A stretch of DNA of 55,450 nt from Asaia bogorensis (GTDB lineage: Bacteria > Pseudomonadota > Alphaproteobacteria > CACIAM-22H2). Location: contig CAMDLT010000029.1 of NCBI GenBank assembly GCA_945901855.1, positions 1-55,450 on the forward strand. The letters are read 5' to 3'. Positions 19,793 to 27,572 of the stretch are shown one piece after another. The translations under genes and the position numbers were made by a program. Positions within the stretch are counted from its first letter, which is position 1. Every line of letters starts with the position of its first letter. Below the pieces are notes generated by a model, which did no database searches, had not been told where the DNA came from, and saw nothing but the letters and a program-made list of their open reading frames with translations.

Positions 19793-20362
19793 CGTTGAGT
19801 CTCCCATCGGTAAGTTCCGGCACAAGCAGATGAACCTGCGTAGAAACGGCTTCTTTTTATTGCGTAATAGGGCGCTGCGAGTCCAGCGCCACTATACGAG
19901 TGGTATTAGAAACAGTACAATAGCAAGGCCCGGGAAGACAAGGGCAAAGCCCCGCTGTCCGCGAAGGGCGGATCGTCGGGTCCGGCGAGCGTTGGCACGT
20001 CATGCGTTCAGAACTTCGGGCGCTATAGCTACGATTCGAATCGTTAATCCGCGTTTACGGCAAACATGCTTCATTGAGTTAGCGGAAAACACGTTCGAGA
20101 ACCAAACTACGTTGCACCCAAAGCCTCGCGTCGCAGCGTAGATCCTACCTTGGCTATTACGCAGGAGCTTCTTTCGAGCCGCTTAGGGCTTACCGCGTGT
20201 TGCCCAATTTGACTGATAACTTGATCGATCTATCGGCAAGAGACGAAGGATTCGCATCTTGTGGACTCACTGAAAGTCGATTTTCAAATCGAGCGAAAGC
20301 ACGACTGCTGAGATAGTACCAAAGCTAGAAGAAGTCGACTGGCCGGCCAAGCTCACCATTAG
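19793..20362. other. Divergent intergenic region with a possible promoter for the dioxygenase operon
   Basis: No supported gene. On the minus strand TTGTAC (revcomp of 19915-19920) and TATAGT (revcomp of 19891-19896) are separated by 18 bases, a plausible sigma70 promoter about 100 bases upstream of the dioxygenase start. The rest, particularly 20140-20360, has lower GC than neighbouring genes and broken reading frames with coding-like fragments. Confidence 0.4.
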
Positions 20363-20704
20363 AGGTATCTCGGCGAAGAAAAGCGGCGGCGAGATGAAGA
20401 TCAGCGCCAAGTCGAGAAGTCGATCAAGGAGAGTCGAGAACACCTCGGCCAAATCATCACGAAGTGGTCAGAGGTCACGAGCGTGGCGGGGTTCTTCAAG
20501 GGAGTTGAAGCCTAGGCCGCTGCGCTTTCAGAGAACCAGCGCACTGAAGTTCAAGAAAGACTTTAGCTTCCCCGGGAGTTTCTAGGTTCTCAGGATCCAC
20601 TAGACTTCTTTCTTGCGTGGAAAACGCCATCGGAGCGTTACCAGAAGAAATTCAATTCTTTCGAAGACGACTACGACGATGCATCTGAAAGCGAACATGA
20701 TTGA
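20363..20704 (+). pseudogene. Decayed coding stretch with in-frame stops, origin unknown
   Basis: One frame reads from 20363 to the TGA at 20702-20704 with only two interruptions, TAG at 20513-20515 and TAG at 20564-20566. The conceptual product looks protein-like: a charged helical segment with VEKSIKE and LGQIITKWSEV, then DPLDFFLAWKTPSER and an acidic tail ending SEHD. GC is lower than that of the neighbouring genes. A second frame upstream (around 20310-20400) also reads plausibly, so a frameshift is likely as well. I do not recognise the family. Confidence 0.4.
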
Positions 20705-20799
20705 ATAAGATTTCATCTTGCTGACGGTTTGAGTCTAGTCAATGCAGGGATCTGAGTAGCGCGTATGCCGCGTGCTGCTGGAAACGATTTAAGTGTAAA

Positions 20800-20813
20800 A
20801 TAAACGCGTTTAT
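20800..20813. promoter_or_regulatory. Perfect 14-base palindrome upstream of the carboxylesterase operon
   Basis: ATAAACGCGTTTAT is a perfect inverted repeat 118 bases upstream of the esterase start. It sits in an AT-rich stretch that could hold the promoter. A regulator-binding site is inferred from symmetry and position only; no regulator gene is adjacent. Confidence 0.45.
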
Positions 20814-20931
20814 GCTTTTCTTGCTTCGGGTTGACGTAATCGTGAGGAAGATTGGGACCAAAGGCGCCGAGACGCACGCCAGTCGGCGACCTTTTTTTTC
20901 GGAGACAGCGCGCAGGATAGGGGGCTTTGAC

Positions 20932-22416
20932 ATGGCAGATAGCGCTACAAAAGCGTCGACGCGGTTTGGCAATCTTAATGGTACGATCGAAGGCAATGTC
21001 GTCGCCTTCAGGAATGTACCCTATGCCGCTCCGCCCGTTGGCAAGCTGCGCTTTCGCCGGCCCGAGCCGCCCAAGCCTTGGTCGGGCGAGCGTGATGCGA
21101 CGCAGCACGGTCCCGCGGCACCGCAGAACCGTTCGCGCCTCGCCGCCGCGATGGGGGATTTCACACGCCCCCAGGACGAGGACTGCTTGACGCTTACGAT
21201 CTGGTCGCCAAAGCCCGATGGTAAGCGCCGCCCTGTGCTGGTCTGGTATCACGGTGGCGCGTTTGTATCAGGAGCCGGTTCCCTTGATTGGTATTCGGGC
21301 GCACGGCTCGCCGAGTTCGGCGACGTTGTCGTCGTCGGCGTCAATTATCGCCTTGGCGTGCTCGGTTTCATGCACAAGCCGGGCATTGCGGAACCAAATC
21401 TGAGTCTGCGTGACCAGATCGCAGCGCTGGAATTCGTGCACGCAAATATCGACGCTTTCGGCGGCGATCCAGAAACGATCACTGTTGCAGGGCAATCCGC
21501 TGGCGGCCTGTCCGTGCTCGCCCTCTTAACGTTGCCCTCCGCGCGCAAGCTGTTCAAGCGCGCAATTGTTCAAAGCGCTCCGTTTGGTCGAGCGCTGCGC
21601 ACACTCGAGTCGTGTCTTGAGCCCGCTGAAAAGATGGAAGAGTTCCTCGGCATCAAGTCGGCGGCACAGTGGGCCGACGCGAAGGTCCCCGACATTCTCG
21701 CCGCCCAACTCAAAACGATGATGCATTACGCCAAGTTTGCCGACGTAACGCCGCCCTTCTGGCCGGTCGCCGACGGCGAATTGTTCGGTGCCGATCTTGC
21801 GCAATCGGCCCTTGCCGGGGCAGCCGATCGCGACGTAATGATCGGCTATACGAAAGACGAGTCCGCTGCCTTCTTCGCCAAAGCGCAGCCGATCATCGAT
21901 GCGACAGACGCCCAAGTCGAGGGTCGATTCCGCGATTTCTTCGGTGCCGATGCCCGCGCCGCGATGGCTGAGTACGCGATCCGCGTCGGGTCCAGCACAC
22001 CTGTCGCTCTGCTCTCCGCAATGGTCGGCGATGCGGCGCTGGCTGCGAAGTCGCTCGGATTCTGTGACGCACTGGCCACGATTGGCAAGGCAGCCTATGT
22101 CTACCGCTTCGATTGGGCGGCGCCCGGCAATCCGTTCGGGGCGAGCCATTGCATTGAATTGCCGTTCATGTTCGACAGCCTCCCGTGCTGGCAGGCGCCT
22201 ATGCTGGAAGGCGGCGACAAGGCCAGCATGACAGCGCTGGCAGCACAGATGCGCGATACATGGACCGCCTTCGTGCGCACTGGCAATCCAAACGGTGCGC
22301 ATTTGTCGTATTGGCAGCGTTACGATCATGCCGACCGCAAGACGATGCTGTTTGACGTTCACTCGCGCCTTGCGGACGATCCGGCCGGTCGCAAGATCTG
22401 GCGCTACTGGCCGTGA
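20932..22416 (+). CDS. Type-B carboxylesterase
   Basis: 494 residues, start ATG 20932 with a GGGGG ribosome-binding site 7 bases upstream; a longer in-frame extension upstream is unconserved. Alpha/beta hydrolase of the carboxylesterase/para-nitrobenzyl-esterase group: oxyanion hole YHGGAFVSG, nucleophile Ser189 in AGQSAGG, acid residue probably Glu in GYTKDES, and His406 in GASHCIELPF. No signal peptide, so it is cytoplasmic. Its stop overlaps the GTG start of an ABC ATPase gene (22413-22416). This suggests that an imported ester is hydrolysed inside the cell. Confidence 0.92.
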   Translation: MADSATKASTRFGNLNGTIEGNVVAFRNVPYAAPPVGKLRFRRPEPPKPWSGERDATQHGPAAPQNRSRLAAAMGDFTRPQDEDCLTLTIWSPKPDGKRRPVLVWYHGGAFVSGAGSLDWYSGARLAEFGDVVVVGVNYRLGVLGFMHKPGIAEPNLSLRDQIAALEFVHANIDAFGGDPETITVAGQSAGGLSVLALLTLPSARKLFKRAIVQSAPFGRALRTLESCLEPAEKMEEFLGIKSAAQWADAKVPDILAAQLKTMMHYAKFADVTPPFWPVADGELFGADLAQSALAGAADRDVMIGYTKDESAAFFAKAQPIIDATDAQVEGRFRDFFGADARAAMAEYAIRVGSSTPVALLSAMVGDAALAAKSLGFCDALATIGKAAYVYRFDWAAPGNPFGASHCIELPFMFDSLPCWQAPMLEGGDKASMTALAAQMRDTWTAFVRTGNPNGAHLSYWQRYDHADRKTMLFDVHSRLADDPAGRKIWRYWP

Positions 22417-23192
22417 CCGCTGCGGGCGACGCGATCGTTTTCGACGGCGTTCGCCTGACGTTAGGCGGCGAACCGATCTACGATTCCCTCGATTTTACCG
22501 TCCGCAAAGGCGAATTCGTTTGCCTGCTCGGGCCCTCGGGCTGTGGGAAATCCACGTCGCTGCGGATCGCTGGTGATCTGTTGCCGCCCGACGCGGGTCG
22601 GGTCGAGGTGCTGGGCAAAAAGCCTAAGGACGCGTGGCAGGACATCGCGTTTGTCTTCCAATCGCCGCGCTTGGTTGCGTGGCGAAACGTGTTGTCGAAC
22701 GTGTTGCTGGGGGCGGAACTGCGTTTCGGTTGCACAGAAGGGCGCAAGCGTGCCCCTAAGGCGCGCGATCTGCTTGCGCTCGTCGGACTAGCTGACAGTG
22801 CAGGCAAGTATCCGCTCATGCTGTCGGGCGGCGAGCGCCAGCGCGTAGCGATTGCCCGCGCGCTCGCCGTCGATCCGTCCATCGTCATGATGGATGAACC
22901 GTTCTCCGCCCTCGATCCCAACACCCGCCGGCGCATGCGCGCCGAGATCGTGCGCATCTGGCAGGAAACCAACAAGACGATCCTGTTCGTGACACACGAT
23001 ATCGACGAAGCGCTTACTCTCGCCGACCGGATCGTATTGCTCTCGCAAAAACCGACGCGCGTACTTGAGATTTTTAACGTCAACGCGGGGCGCCCGCGGG
23101 CGCTGAAGGACGATCCCGTGTTGGTCGCAATGCATGCAAGGCTAAACGAACTTTTTCGCTCCCTCGAACCAGACGCCCCCACGGAGGAATGA
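22413..23192 (+). CDS. ABC transporter ATP-binding protein (nitrate/sulfonate/taurine/NMT1 type)
   Basis: 259 residues, GTG start overlapping the esterase stop. Walker A GPSGCGKST, Q-loop FVFQSPRLVAWRN, signature LSGGERQRVA, Walker B IVMMDEPFSALD and the H-loop VTHDIDEA are all intact. Most like SsuB/TauB/NrtD ATPases that energise import with two TauC/SsuC-like permeases, which follow in this operon. Confidence 0.94.
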   Translation: MTAAGDAIVFDGVRLTLGGEPIYDSLDFTVRKGEFVCLLGPSGCGKSTSLRIAGDLLPPDAGRVEVLGKKPKDAWQDIAFVFQSPRLVAWRNVLSNVLLGAELRFGCTEGRKRAPKARDLLALVGLADSAGKYPLMLSGGERQRVAIARALAVDPSIVMMDEPFSALDPNTRRRMRAEIVRIWQETNKTILFVTHDIDEALTLADRIVLLSQKPTRVLEIFNVNAGRPRALKDDPVLVAMHARLNELFRSLEPDAPTEE

Positions 23193-23193
23193 C

Positions 23194-24192
23194 ATGACCC
23201 TCGTCCTGCCCAATCGCCGCACCGTTCTTGCTGGTGCCACCGCCCTTCTCGCCGCCCCGTCGCTCGTGCGTGGCCAAGCGAAGCCGAAAGTTACTTATGC
23301 CTATCTGCTAGACCCCGCTTATGACGCCGTAGTTTGGGCAATCCGCAACGGCAAGGTCCGCTCGGATCTGATCGACGTTGATGCGACAGGCATGAACATT
23401 CCGACGCTGCTGCAAGTCACCGCGACACGCCAGTACGACGTCGTCATGACCGCTGTAATCGGTGTGCCCGCGGCATTGTCCCGCGGCCTCGACCTTCGCA
23501 TCCTGTCGGCGGCGTTGCACGCCTCGGCGAACGGCGAGGGTGGGGGCGTGTGGGTCGGTAAAGACTCCGCGTTGAAGGACCCGAAGGATCTGAAGGGCAA
23601 GACACTCGGCTCCTACGGGTTGCGCTCGACCGGTTATATGTTCGTGCGCGAAGCGCTCAGCAAGAAGTTTGGCCTAAACATGGCACTGGAAGGCGGCGAC
23701 GTCCGACAGGTCGAGATCGCCGCGCCCAATCTCCCCGCCTCGCTGTCAACCAACCGGGTCGATGCTGCGACGTTGATCCACTCGCAGGCCTTTCGCGCGC
23801 GCACCTCGGGCGAATACGTCAGTATCTGCGAGACCGGTACGATCCTTAACGAAATCCATGGCCGGCTCGTTTCGGCGGTCAATGTCGGCTACGCCGACCG
23901 TTTGGCCTCCCGTGCGGCGGAGTTTCGCGAGTTCAACCGTATGCTTAAGGCGTCGATTGACTACGCTCTGGCCAACCGCAGGGAAGTGTTCGGCGCCGTC
24001 GCTACGCAGGCCAATATCGATCCGTCCTTCTTCGAATGGTGGTTCGATCGCACGACCGATGTGCCGGCGATCTTTGGTCCCGCGCAGGCACAGGCCGTGA
24101 CGCGTGCGTGGGAAATCGGCCTCGGCTTCGGCATGATCCAAAGCGCGCCAGCAGTCGACTCGGTTACCTGGGACCAGACGCTGCGCGGCTAA
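23194..24192 (+). CDS. ABC transporter substrate-binding protein (NMT1/SsuA-like)
   Basis: 332 residues with an N-terminal Arg-containing signal peptide (NRRTVLAGATALLAAPSLVRG). The mature part has the periplasmic binding fold of the NMT1/THI5/SsuA family: AWAIRNGKV-like start of domain 1, a DVVMTAVIG segment, and the hinge KDLKGKTLGSYG. Start ATG 23194 with GGAGGAA just upstream. Receptor of the importer coupled to the carboxylesterase. The ligand is unknown. Confidence 0.88.
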   Translation: MTLVLPNRRTVLAGATALLAAPSLVRGQAKPKVTYAYLLDPAYDAVVWAIRNGKVRSDLIDVDATGMNIPTLLQVTATRQYDVVMTAVIGVPAALSRGLDLRILSAALHASANGEGGGVWVGKDSALKDPKDLKGKTLGSYGLRSTGYMFVREALSKKFGLNMALEGGDVRQVEIAAPNLPASLSTNRVDAATLIHSQAFRARTSGEYVSICETGTILNEIHGRLVSAVNVGYADRLASRAAEFREFNRMLKASIDYALANRREVFGAVATQANIDPSFFEWWFDRTTDVPAIFGPAQAQAVTRAWEIGLGFGMIQSAPAVDSVTWDQTLRG

Positions 24193-24196
24193 AATT

Positions 24197-24976
24197 TTGC
24201 GCTCAGATTCCACGCAAGTTAAGGCAGCCTTCGCAGTACTGTTTCTCGCTCTTGTGATCGGGGGATGGTATGCCGCGTCGGCTCGCTTGCCGCCTTATAT
24301 GATGCCCCCGCCTGAGGCGGTGCTGCGTGCGGCTGCGCGCTTTTTTACCTCGGCGCGTGAGATCGGGCATTTGAAGGCGACGCTATTCAATGTCGGCGTT
24401 TCGATTCTCATCGCCTTTGCGCTGGGTTCGGCGCTCGCGTTGCTGTCCCATTATGCGCGCGTGGCGACACCGACGATCCACGGGCGCTTCAGTCCGTTTC
24501 TCAATGCCTTTCCTGGAATCGGTTGGACGCTGTTGGCCGCTATCTGGTTTGGCGTTTCCACCATTTCGGTCGTGTTTTCGATCACCGTAGTGCTGCTGCC
24601 TTTCGCGCTTATCAATCTTCGCGAAGGGCTAATCGCGCTGGACAGTGAGATCGACGAAATGGCTCGTAGCTTCGGGCAGAACCGCATTCGTCAGTTCTCG
24701 CTCATCGTCCTGCCGTCAATGTTCCCCTTCGCCATCGCGACGCTCCGCATCATGTTCGGCGTCGCCTGGAAGGTTGCGCTTACGGCAGAACTGTTCGGCG
24801 GCGGGGAAGGGCTCGGCTATCTCATCAATCTCGCGCGCCAGGAATACGACACTGAGATCATCTTTGCCGTCGTGCTCACGATCGTTGTCGCAGTATATCT
24901 TGCGGATCGTTTTATCTTCGCTCCACTCGAATACGTAACGTCGCGCCATTTTGGCCGGCAAGGACGGCGTCGATGA
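24197..24976 (+). CDS. ABC transporter permease (SsuC/TauC type)
   Basis: 259 residues, probable TTG start at 24197 four bases after the receptor stop. Six membrane helices, with the coupling-loop EAA motif EIDEMARSFGQNRIRQFSLIVLPSMFPF. Family-typical segment NAFPGIGWTLLAAIWFG. The stop overlaps the next permease start by ATGA. Confidence 0.9.
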   Translation: MRSDSTQVKAAFAVLFLALVIGGWYAASARLPPYMMPPPEAVLRAAARFFTSAREIGHLKATLFNVGVSILIAFALGSALALLSHYARVATPTIHGRFSPFLNAFPGIGWTLLAAIWFGVSTISVVFSITVVLLPFALINLREGLIALDSEIDEMARSFGQNRIRQFSLIVLPSMFPFAIATLRIMFGVAWKVALTAELFGGGEGLGYLINLARQEYDTEIIFAVVLTIVVAVYLADRFIFAPLEYVTSRHFGRQGRRR

Positions 24977-25731
24977 CCGTACTGGGCCGTAGCCGTCCGC
25001 AGATCGCCGCCGATATTGCCGTCCTGCTTGCGGTCCTCGCATGGGCGTGGGGCGCGCGCGGTCTACCGGATTTCGTGCTGCCGGGCCCAATTGCAGTGGG
25101 CGAGCGTATGGTCGCGATGTTCGTCTCGCCCACTTTTCTGGCACACACCGTTTCGTCGGTCTGGCGCGTACTGCTGGCGGTTGTACTCGCGCTGCTACTC
25201 GGCGGCGGCTTGGCGTTGCTCAATCGCGCCGTACCAGCCCTCGATTGGGTGATTCGGGGATTGACGCTGCCTTTTCTCAATTCCTTCCCCTCGATCGGCT
25301 GGGCGATTTTGGCCGCGATCTGGTTCCGGCCAGGCGATTTCCCGGTCGTATTCGTCCAAGTGGCAATCCTTACGCCGTTCTGCCTCATCAACATCGCCGA
25401 GGGTTTGCGCCAGATCGACGTGGAAACGATGGAAATGGCGCAAAGCTTTACCCGCAGCCGGCCACGTGCGTTGGTTTTGGTCGCAGCACCGCTGCTGCTT
25501 CCGTATGTCTTGGGATCTCTGCGAATCGCCTACGGTATTGCGTGGAAGATTGCGCTCGTGTCGGAACTGCTTGGTGGAACGTCGGGCCTCGGCTATCTGA
25601 TGCTTCAGGCGCAAGGGTCAGCCGATATGGCAACGGTCATCGCGGCATGTCTCACCATCGTGCTGCTGTTTGTCGCGGGTGAGAAACTCGTCCTCGATCC
25701 ACTCGCCCGGCACTTCGCGACGAAACGTTAA
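24973..25731 (+). CDS. ABC transporter permease (SsuC/TauC type), second subunit
   Basis: 252 residues, six membrane helices, EAA-like loop VETMEMAQSFTRSRPRALVLV and the NSFPSIGWAILAAIWF segment. It is a homologue of the preceding permease; the presence of two different permease genes indicates a heterodimeric channel, less common in this family, where one homodimeric permease is usual. Last gene of the esterase-importer operon. Confidence 0.9.
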   Translation: MTVLGRSRPQIAADIAVLLAVLAWAWGARGLPDFVLPGPIAVGERMVAMFVSPTFLAHTVSSVWRVLLAVVLALLLGGGLALLNRAVPALDWVIRGLTLPFLNSFPSIGWAILAAIWFRPGDFPVVFVQVAILTPFCLINIAEGLRQIDVETMEMAQSFTRSRPRALVLVAAPLLLPYVLGSLRIAYGIAWKIALVSELLGGTSGLGYLMLQAQGSADMATVIAACLTIVLLFVAGEKLVLDPLARHFATKR

Positions 25732-25901
25732 ACTACGATTTTCGTCGTCTGTAGCGCCCCTAAACGCGCGACAGCGCCAATGGTTGAGCCATGAAAACGA
25801 GTCGGCAGGCTCTCGTCCTTGTTACAATTGGCGAGTCGGCGGACACTGCGGTTGCGAGTCAAGCCGACTCGATCGTTCCAAACATTGGAGAATCTTGCTT
25901 C

Positions 25902-25939
25902 TTGTAGAATCCTTGGGACCAGTTATGTTACATGTAACA
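25902..25939 (+). promoter_or_regulatory. Probable promoter and palindromic operator of the toxin-antitoxin operon
   Basis: TTGTAG (25902-25907) and TATGTT (25924-25929) are spaced by 16 bases. The second overlaps the perfect 14-base palindrome TGTTACATGTAACA (25926-25939), 11 bases before the antitoxin ATG. The arrangement fits autorepression by the antitoxin or toxin-antitoxin complex. The promoter boxes are weak; the palindrome is certain. Confidence 0.6.
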
Positions 25940-25950
25940 AGGAGAGGCTC

Positions 25951-26208
25951 ATGGCATCCACGACCAAGCGCAAGACCAAGGCATCAAAGGGCAGCGGACC
26001 CGTCAAGGAGCGTGTCGGTGCGCACCGCGACCGGCTACGTGCCCAGGGGCTGCGACCAATTCAGATATGGGTTCCGGACACGCGTGCGCCCGGCTTTGTG
26101 AAAGAGGTGCGTCGGCAATGCCTTCTGGCCAATGCGAGCCGGCACGCAGGGAGCGATCAGGCCTTCATCGACTTGATTTCCTGGTTCAATGCCGATGAAG
26201 CGCGGTGA
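25951..26208 (+). CDS. MazE-like antitoxin (DUF3018)
   Basis: 85 residues, ATG preceded by AGGAG. A basic N-terminal tail (many Lys) is followed by the DUF3018 core HRDRLRAQGLRPIQIWVPDT and GFVKEVRRQCLLAN, then an acidic C-terminus (SDQAFIDLISWF) expected to bind the toxin. This family is found paired with MazF/PemK-type toxins in alphaproteobacteria. It overlaps the toxin gene by 14 bases. Probably represses the promoter containing the 25926-25939 palindrome. Confidence 0.92.
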   Translation: MASTTKRKTKASKGSGPVKERVGAHRDRLRAQGLRPIQIWVPDTRAPGFVKEVRRQCLLANASRHAGSDQAFIDLISWFNADEAR

Positions 26209-26524
26209 CATCTGGACCGTATCGGGCGGTCCCGATTATGCCGGAAAACCTCGCCCCGTGGTAATCGTCCAGAGCGAGGCGTTCGAGATCCTGGACTCGG
26301 TTACGATCTGTCCCTTCACCACGGATCCCACTGAATTGCCGCTGTTCCGTGTCGATGTCGCCCCGACGGGCACAAGCGGCTTGCGCGCCGCTTCGCGCGT
26401 CATGATTGACAAGGTGAGCACCATCCCGAAGACGAAGCTTGGAGAACGGATCGGCCAGCTTGCCGACGCCGATGTCGTGCGCGTCAATCGCGCGTTGATC
26501 GTCTTTCTTGGGCTTGCCGACTGA
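26195..26524 (+). CDS. MazF/PemK family mRNA-interferase toxin
   Basis: 109 residues from ATG 26195 (ATG 26189 is also possible). Begins MKRGDIW, the typical MazF opening, with GKPRPVVIVQSEAF for the first strand pair, TICPFTTDPTE, and SRVMIDKVSTIPKTKLGERIG, which matches the conserved D-K/Q-x-x-T region. Predicted endoribonuclease that cleaves mRNA at short motifs when not bound by antitoxin. All core motifs are intact, so it is probably functional. Confidence 0.94.
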   Translation: MKRGDIWTVSGGPDYAGKPRPVVIVQSEAFEILDSVTICPFTTDPTELPLFRVDVAPTGTSGLRAASRVMIDKVSTIPKTKLGERIGQLADADVVRVNRALIVFLGLAD

Positions 26525-26607
26525 TCCGCTCAATTCGTTGATTACCTGTCCATGTCGGAAACTCAACTCAAAAACGATCCGATTTTCAGATCTCAGAGTA
26601 TCAGATC

Positions 26608-26774
26608 AATTCGAAGTGATAGTATTCGGCAATCCGCTGCGCCAAAATCTGGCGACGACCGATGTCGGTGCTACGTCGCTCTTGATCGACGGGCAACTGC
26701 TCGTTCCGATCGGACCGGGCCTGGGGATCGAAATCGATCCCGAGGCGCTGAACCGTTTGCGTGGTGATCGGTAG
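26608..26774 (+). pseudogene. 3' remnant of an enolase-superfamily (mandelate racemase-like) gene
   Basis: Fifty-odd codons ending at TAG 26772-26774 correspond to the extreme C-terminus of a mandelate racemase/muconate lactonizing type enzyme. The segment FEVIVFGNPLRQNLATTDVG and the later PIGPGLGIEIDPEALNRLRG align with the C-terminus of the complete gene at 46658-47785 (FEAMVFGNPLRENLATSDIG, PTGPGLGIEIDPDALRRFR). The catalytic barrel is missing. It begins just after the toxin gene, so the toxin-antitoxin module or its carrier probably replaced the 5' part. Confidence 0.85.
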
Positions 26775-26816
26775 GGCGCGTTTGCTGCGCGCGCGGCGTG
26801 CCGAGCAACGCCCGCG

Positions 26817-27119
26817 TTACTTCGCTGGCTGGCGCACGAAGTTGAAATAACCTTTGCGCCAGCGGGTAAAGACGATGCGCTCGCACAGCCCCGCACGGAC
26901 GTAAGGCTCGGCATTCATAAACGCTTCCGCGTCCGCGCGATCTTCGGCATCGACAATATAGAAACTGCCCGGCGCCACGCTGGCGTCGTCGTTGAGTTTG
27001 GCGCCGGCGGCGAGCAGCTTGGCGACGTTTGCGTCGAGATAGGCCAGATGCTCCGACCGTAGCTTGTTGCGGGTGTCTTCAGTATCCGGGCGGTGATGCG
27101 TTTCGACGAGATAGGGCAT
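26817..27119 (-). CDS. YciI-like protein
   Basis: 100 residues, a single YciI/YCII domain (alpha-beta ferredoxin-like fold). The N-terminal PYLVETHH and central HLAYLDANVAKLLAAGAKL with GSFYIVDAEDRADAEAFMNAEPYVRAGL follow the family closely. Proteins of this group often act as small accessory isomerase/dehalogenase-like factors in catabolic operons; no activity can be assigned. Last gene of the kdgD operon, 13 bases after the GlcG-like gene. Confidence 0.88.
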   Translation of the reverse strand: MPYLVETHHRPDTEDTRNKLRSEHLAYLDANVAKLLAAGAKLNDDASVAPGSFYIVDAEDRADAEAFMNAEPYVRAGLCERIVFTRWRKGYFNFVRQPAK

Positions 27120-27132
27120 CGGCGTTCTCCGC

Positions 27133-27558
27133 TCAGGCGTTAAGGGCTTTTTCGAACACGGCCACGCCCGCAGCGGCGACCGCCTCGTCCTTGTCGGGTG
27201 AAGCGCCGCTAGCGCCGACCGCGCCGACCAGGCTGGCGCCGCTCATCAACGGCAAGCCGCCCGCGAAGGGTACGACATTGGGCAGCGCGATCAGGCCGAT
27301 CGTGCCCGCCGCCAACGCCTCGCCGAATTTCGCGGTCGGGCGTTTGAACATGACCGACGACTTCGCCTTGGCGAACGCGATTTCGACCGTGCCGACATGG
27401 ATGCCGTCCATGCGCGACAGGGCGAGCGGATGGCCGCCGTCGTCGACGACCGCGATGGTCATCGCGAAGCCGAGTTCGCGGGCCTTGGCTTCGGCGGCGG
27501 TCAGCATCGCCTTGGCGATGTCGAGCGTCAGAACGGGTTTGGTGGGCAATTGGCTCAT
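27133..27558 (-). CDS. GlcG/HbpS family protein (DUF336)
   Basis: 141 residues from ATG 27556-27558, which has GAGGG 6 bases upstream. Family features: LTLDIAKAMLTAAEAKARELG, TIAVVDDGGHPLALSRMDG, and the Gly-rich loop GGLPLMSGASLVGAVGASGA with DEAVAAAGV. DUF336 proteins occur in glycolate and other catabolic operons, and a few bind heme or act in cobalamin-related pathways; the role here is not determinable. Third gene in the kdgD operon. Confidence 0.9.
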   Translation of the reverse strand: MSQLPTKPVLTLDIAKAMLTAAEAKARELGFAMTIAVVDDGGHPLALSRMDGIHVGTVEIAFAKAKSSVMFKRPTAKFGEALAAGTIGLIALPNVVPFAGGLPLMSGASLVGAVGASGASPDKDEAVAAAGVAVFEKALNA

Positions 27559-27572
27559 CGAATTCCCTCGTT

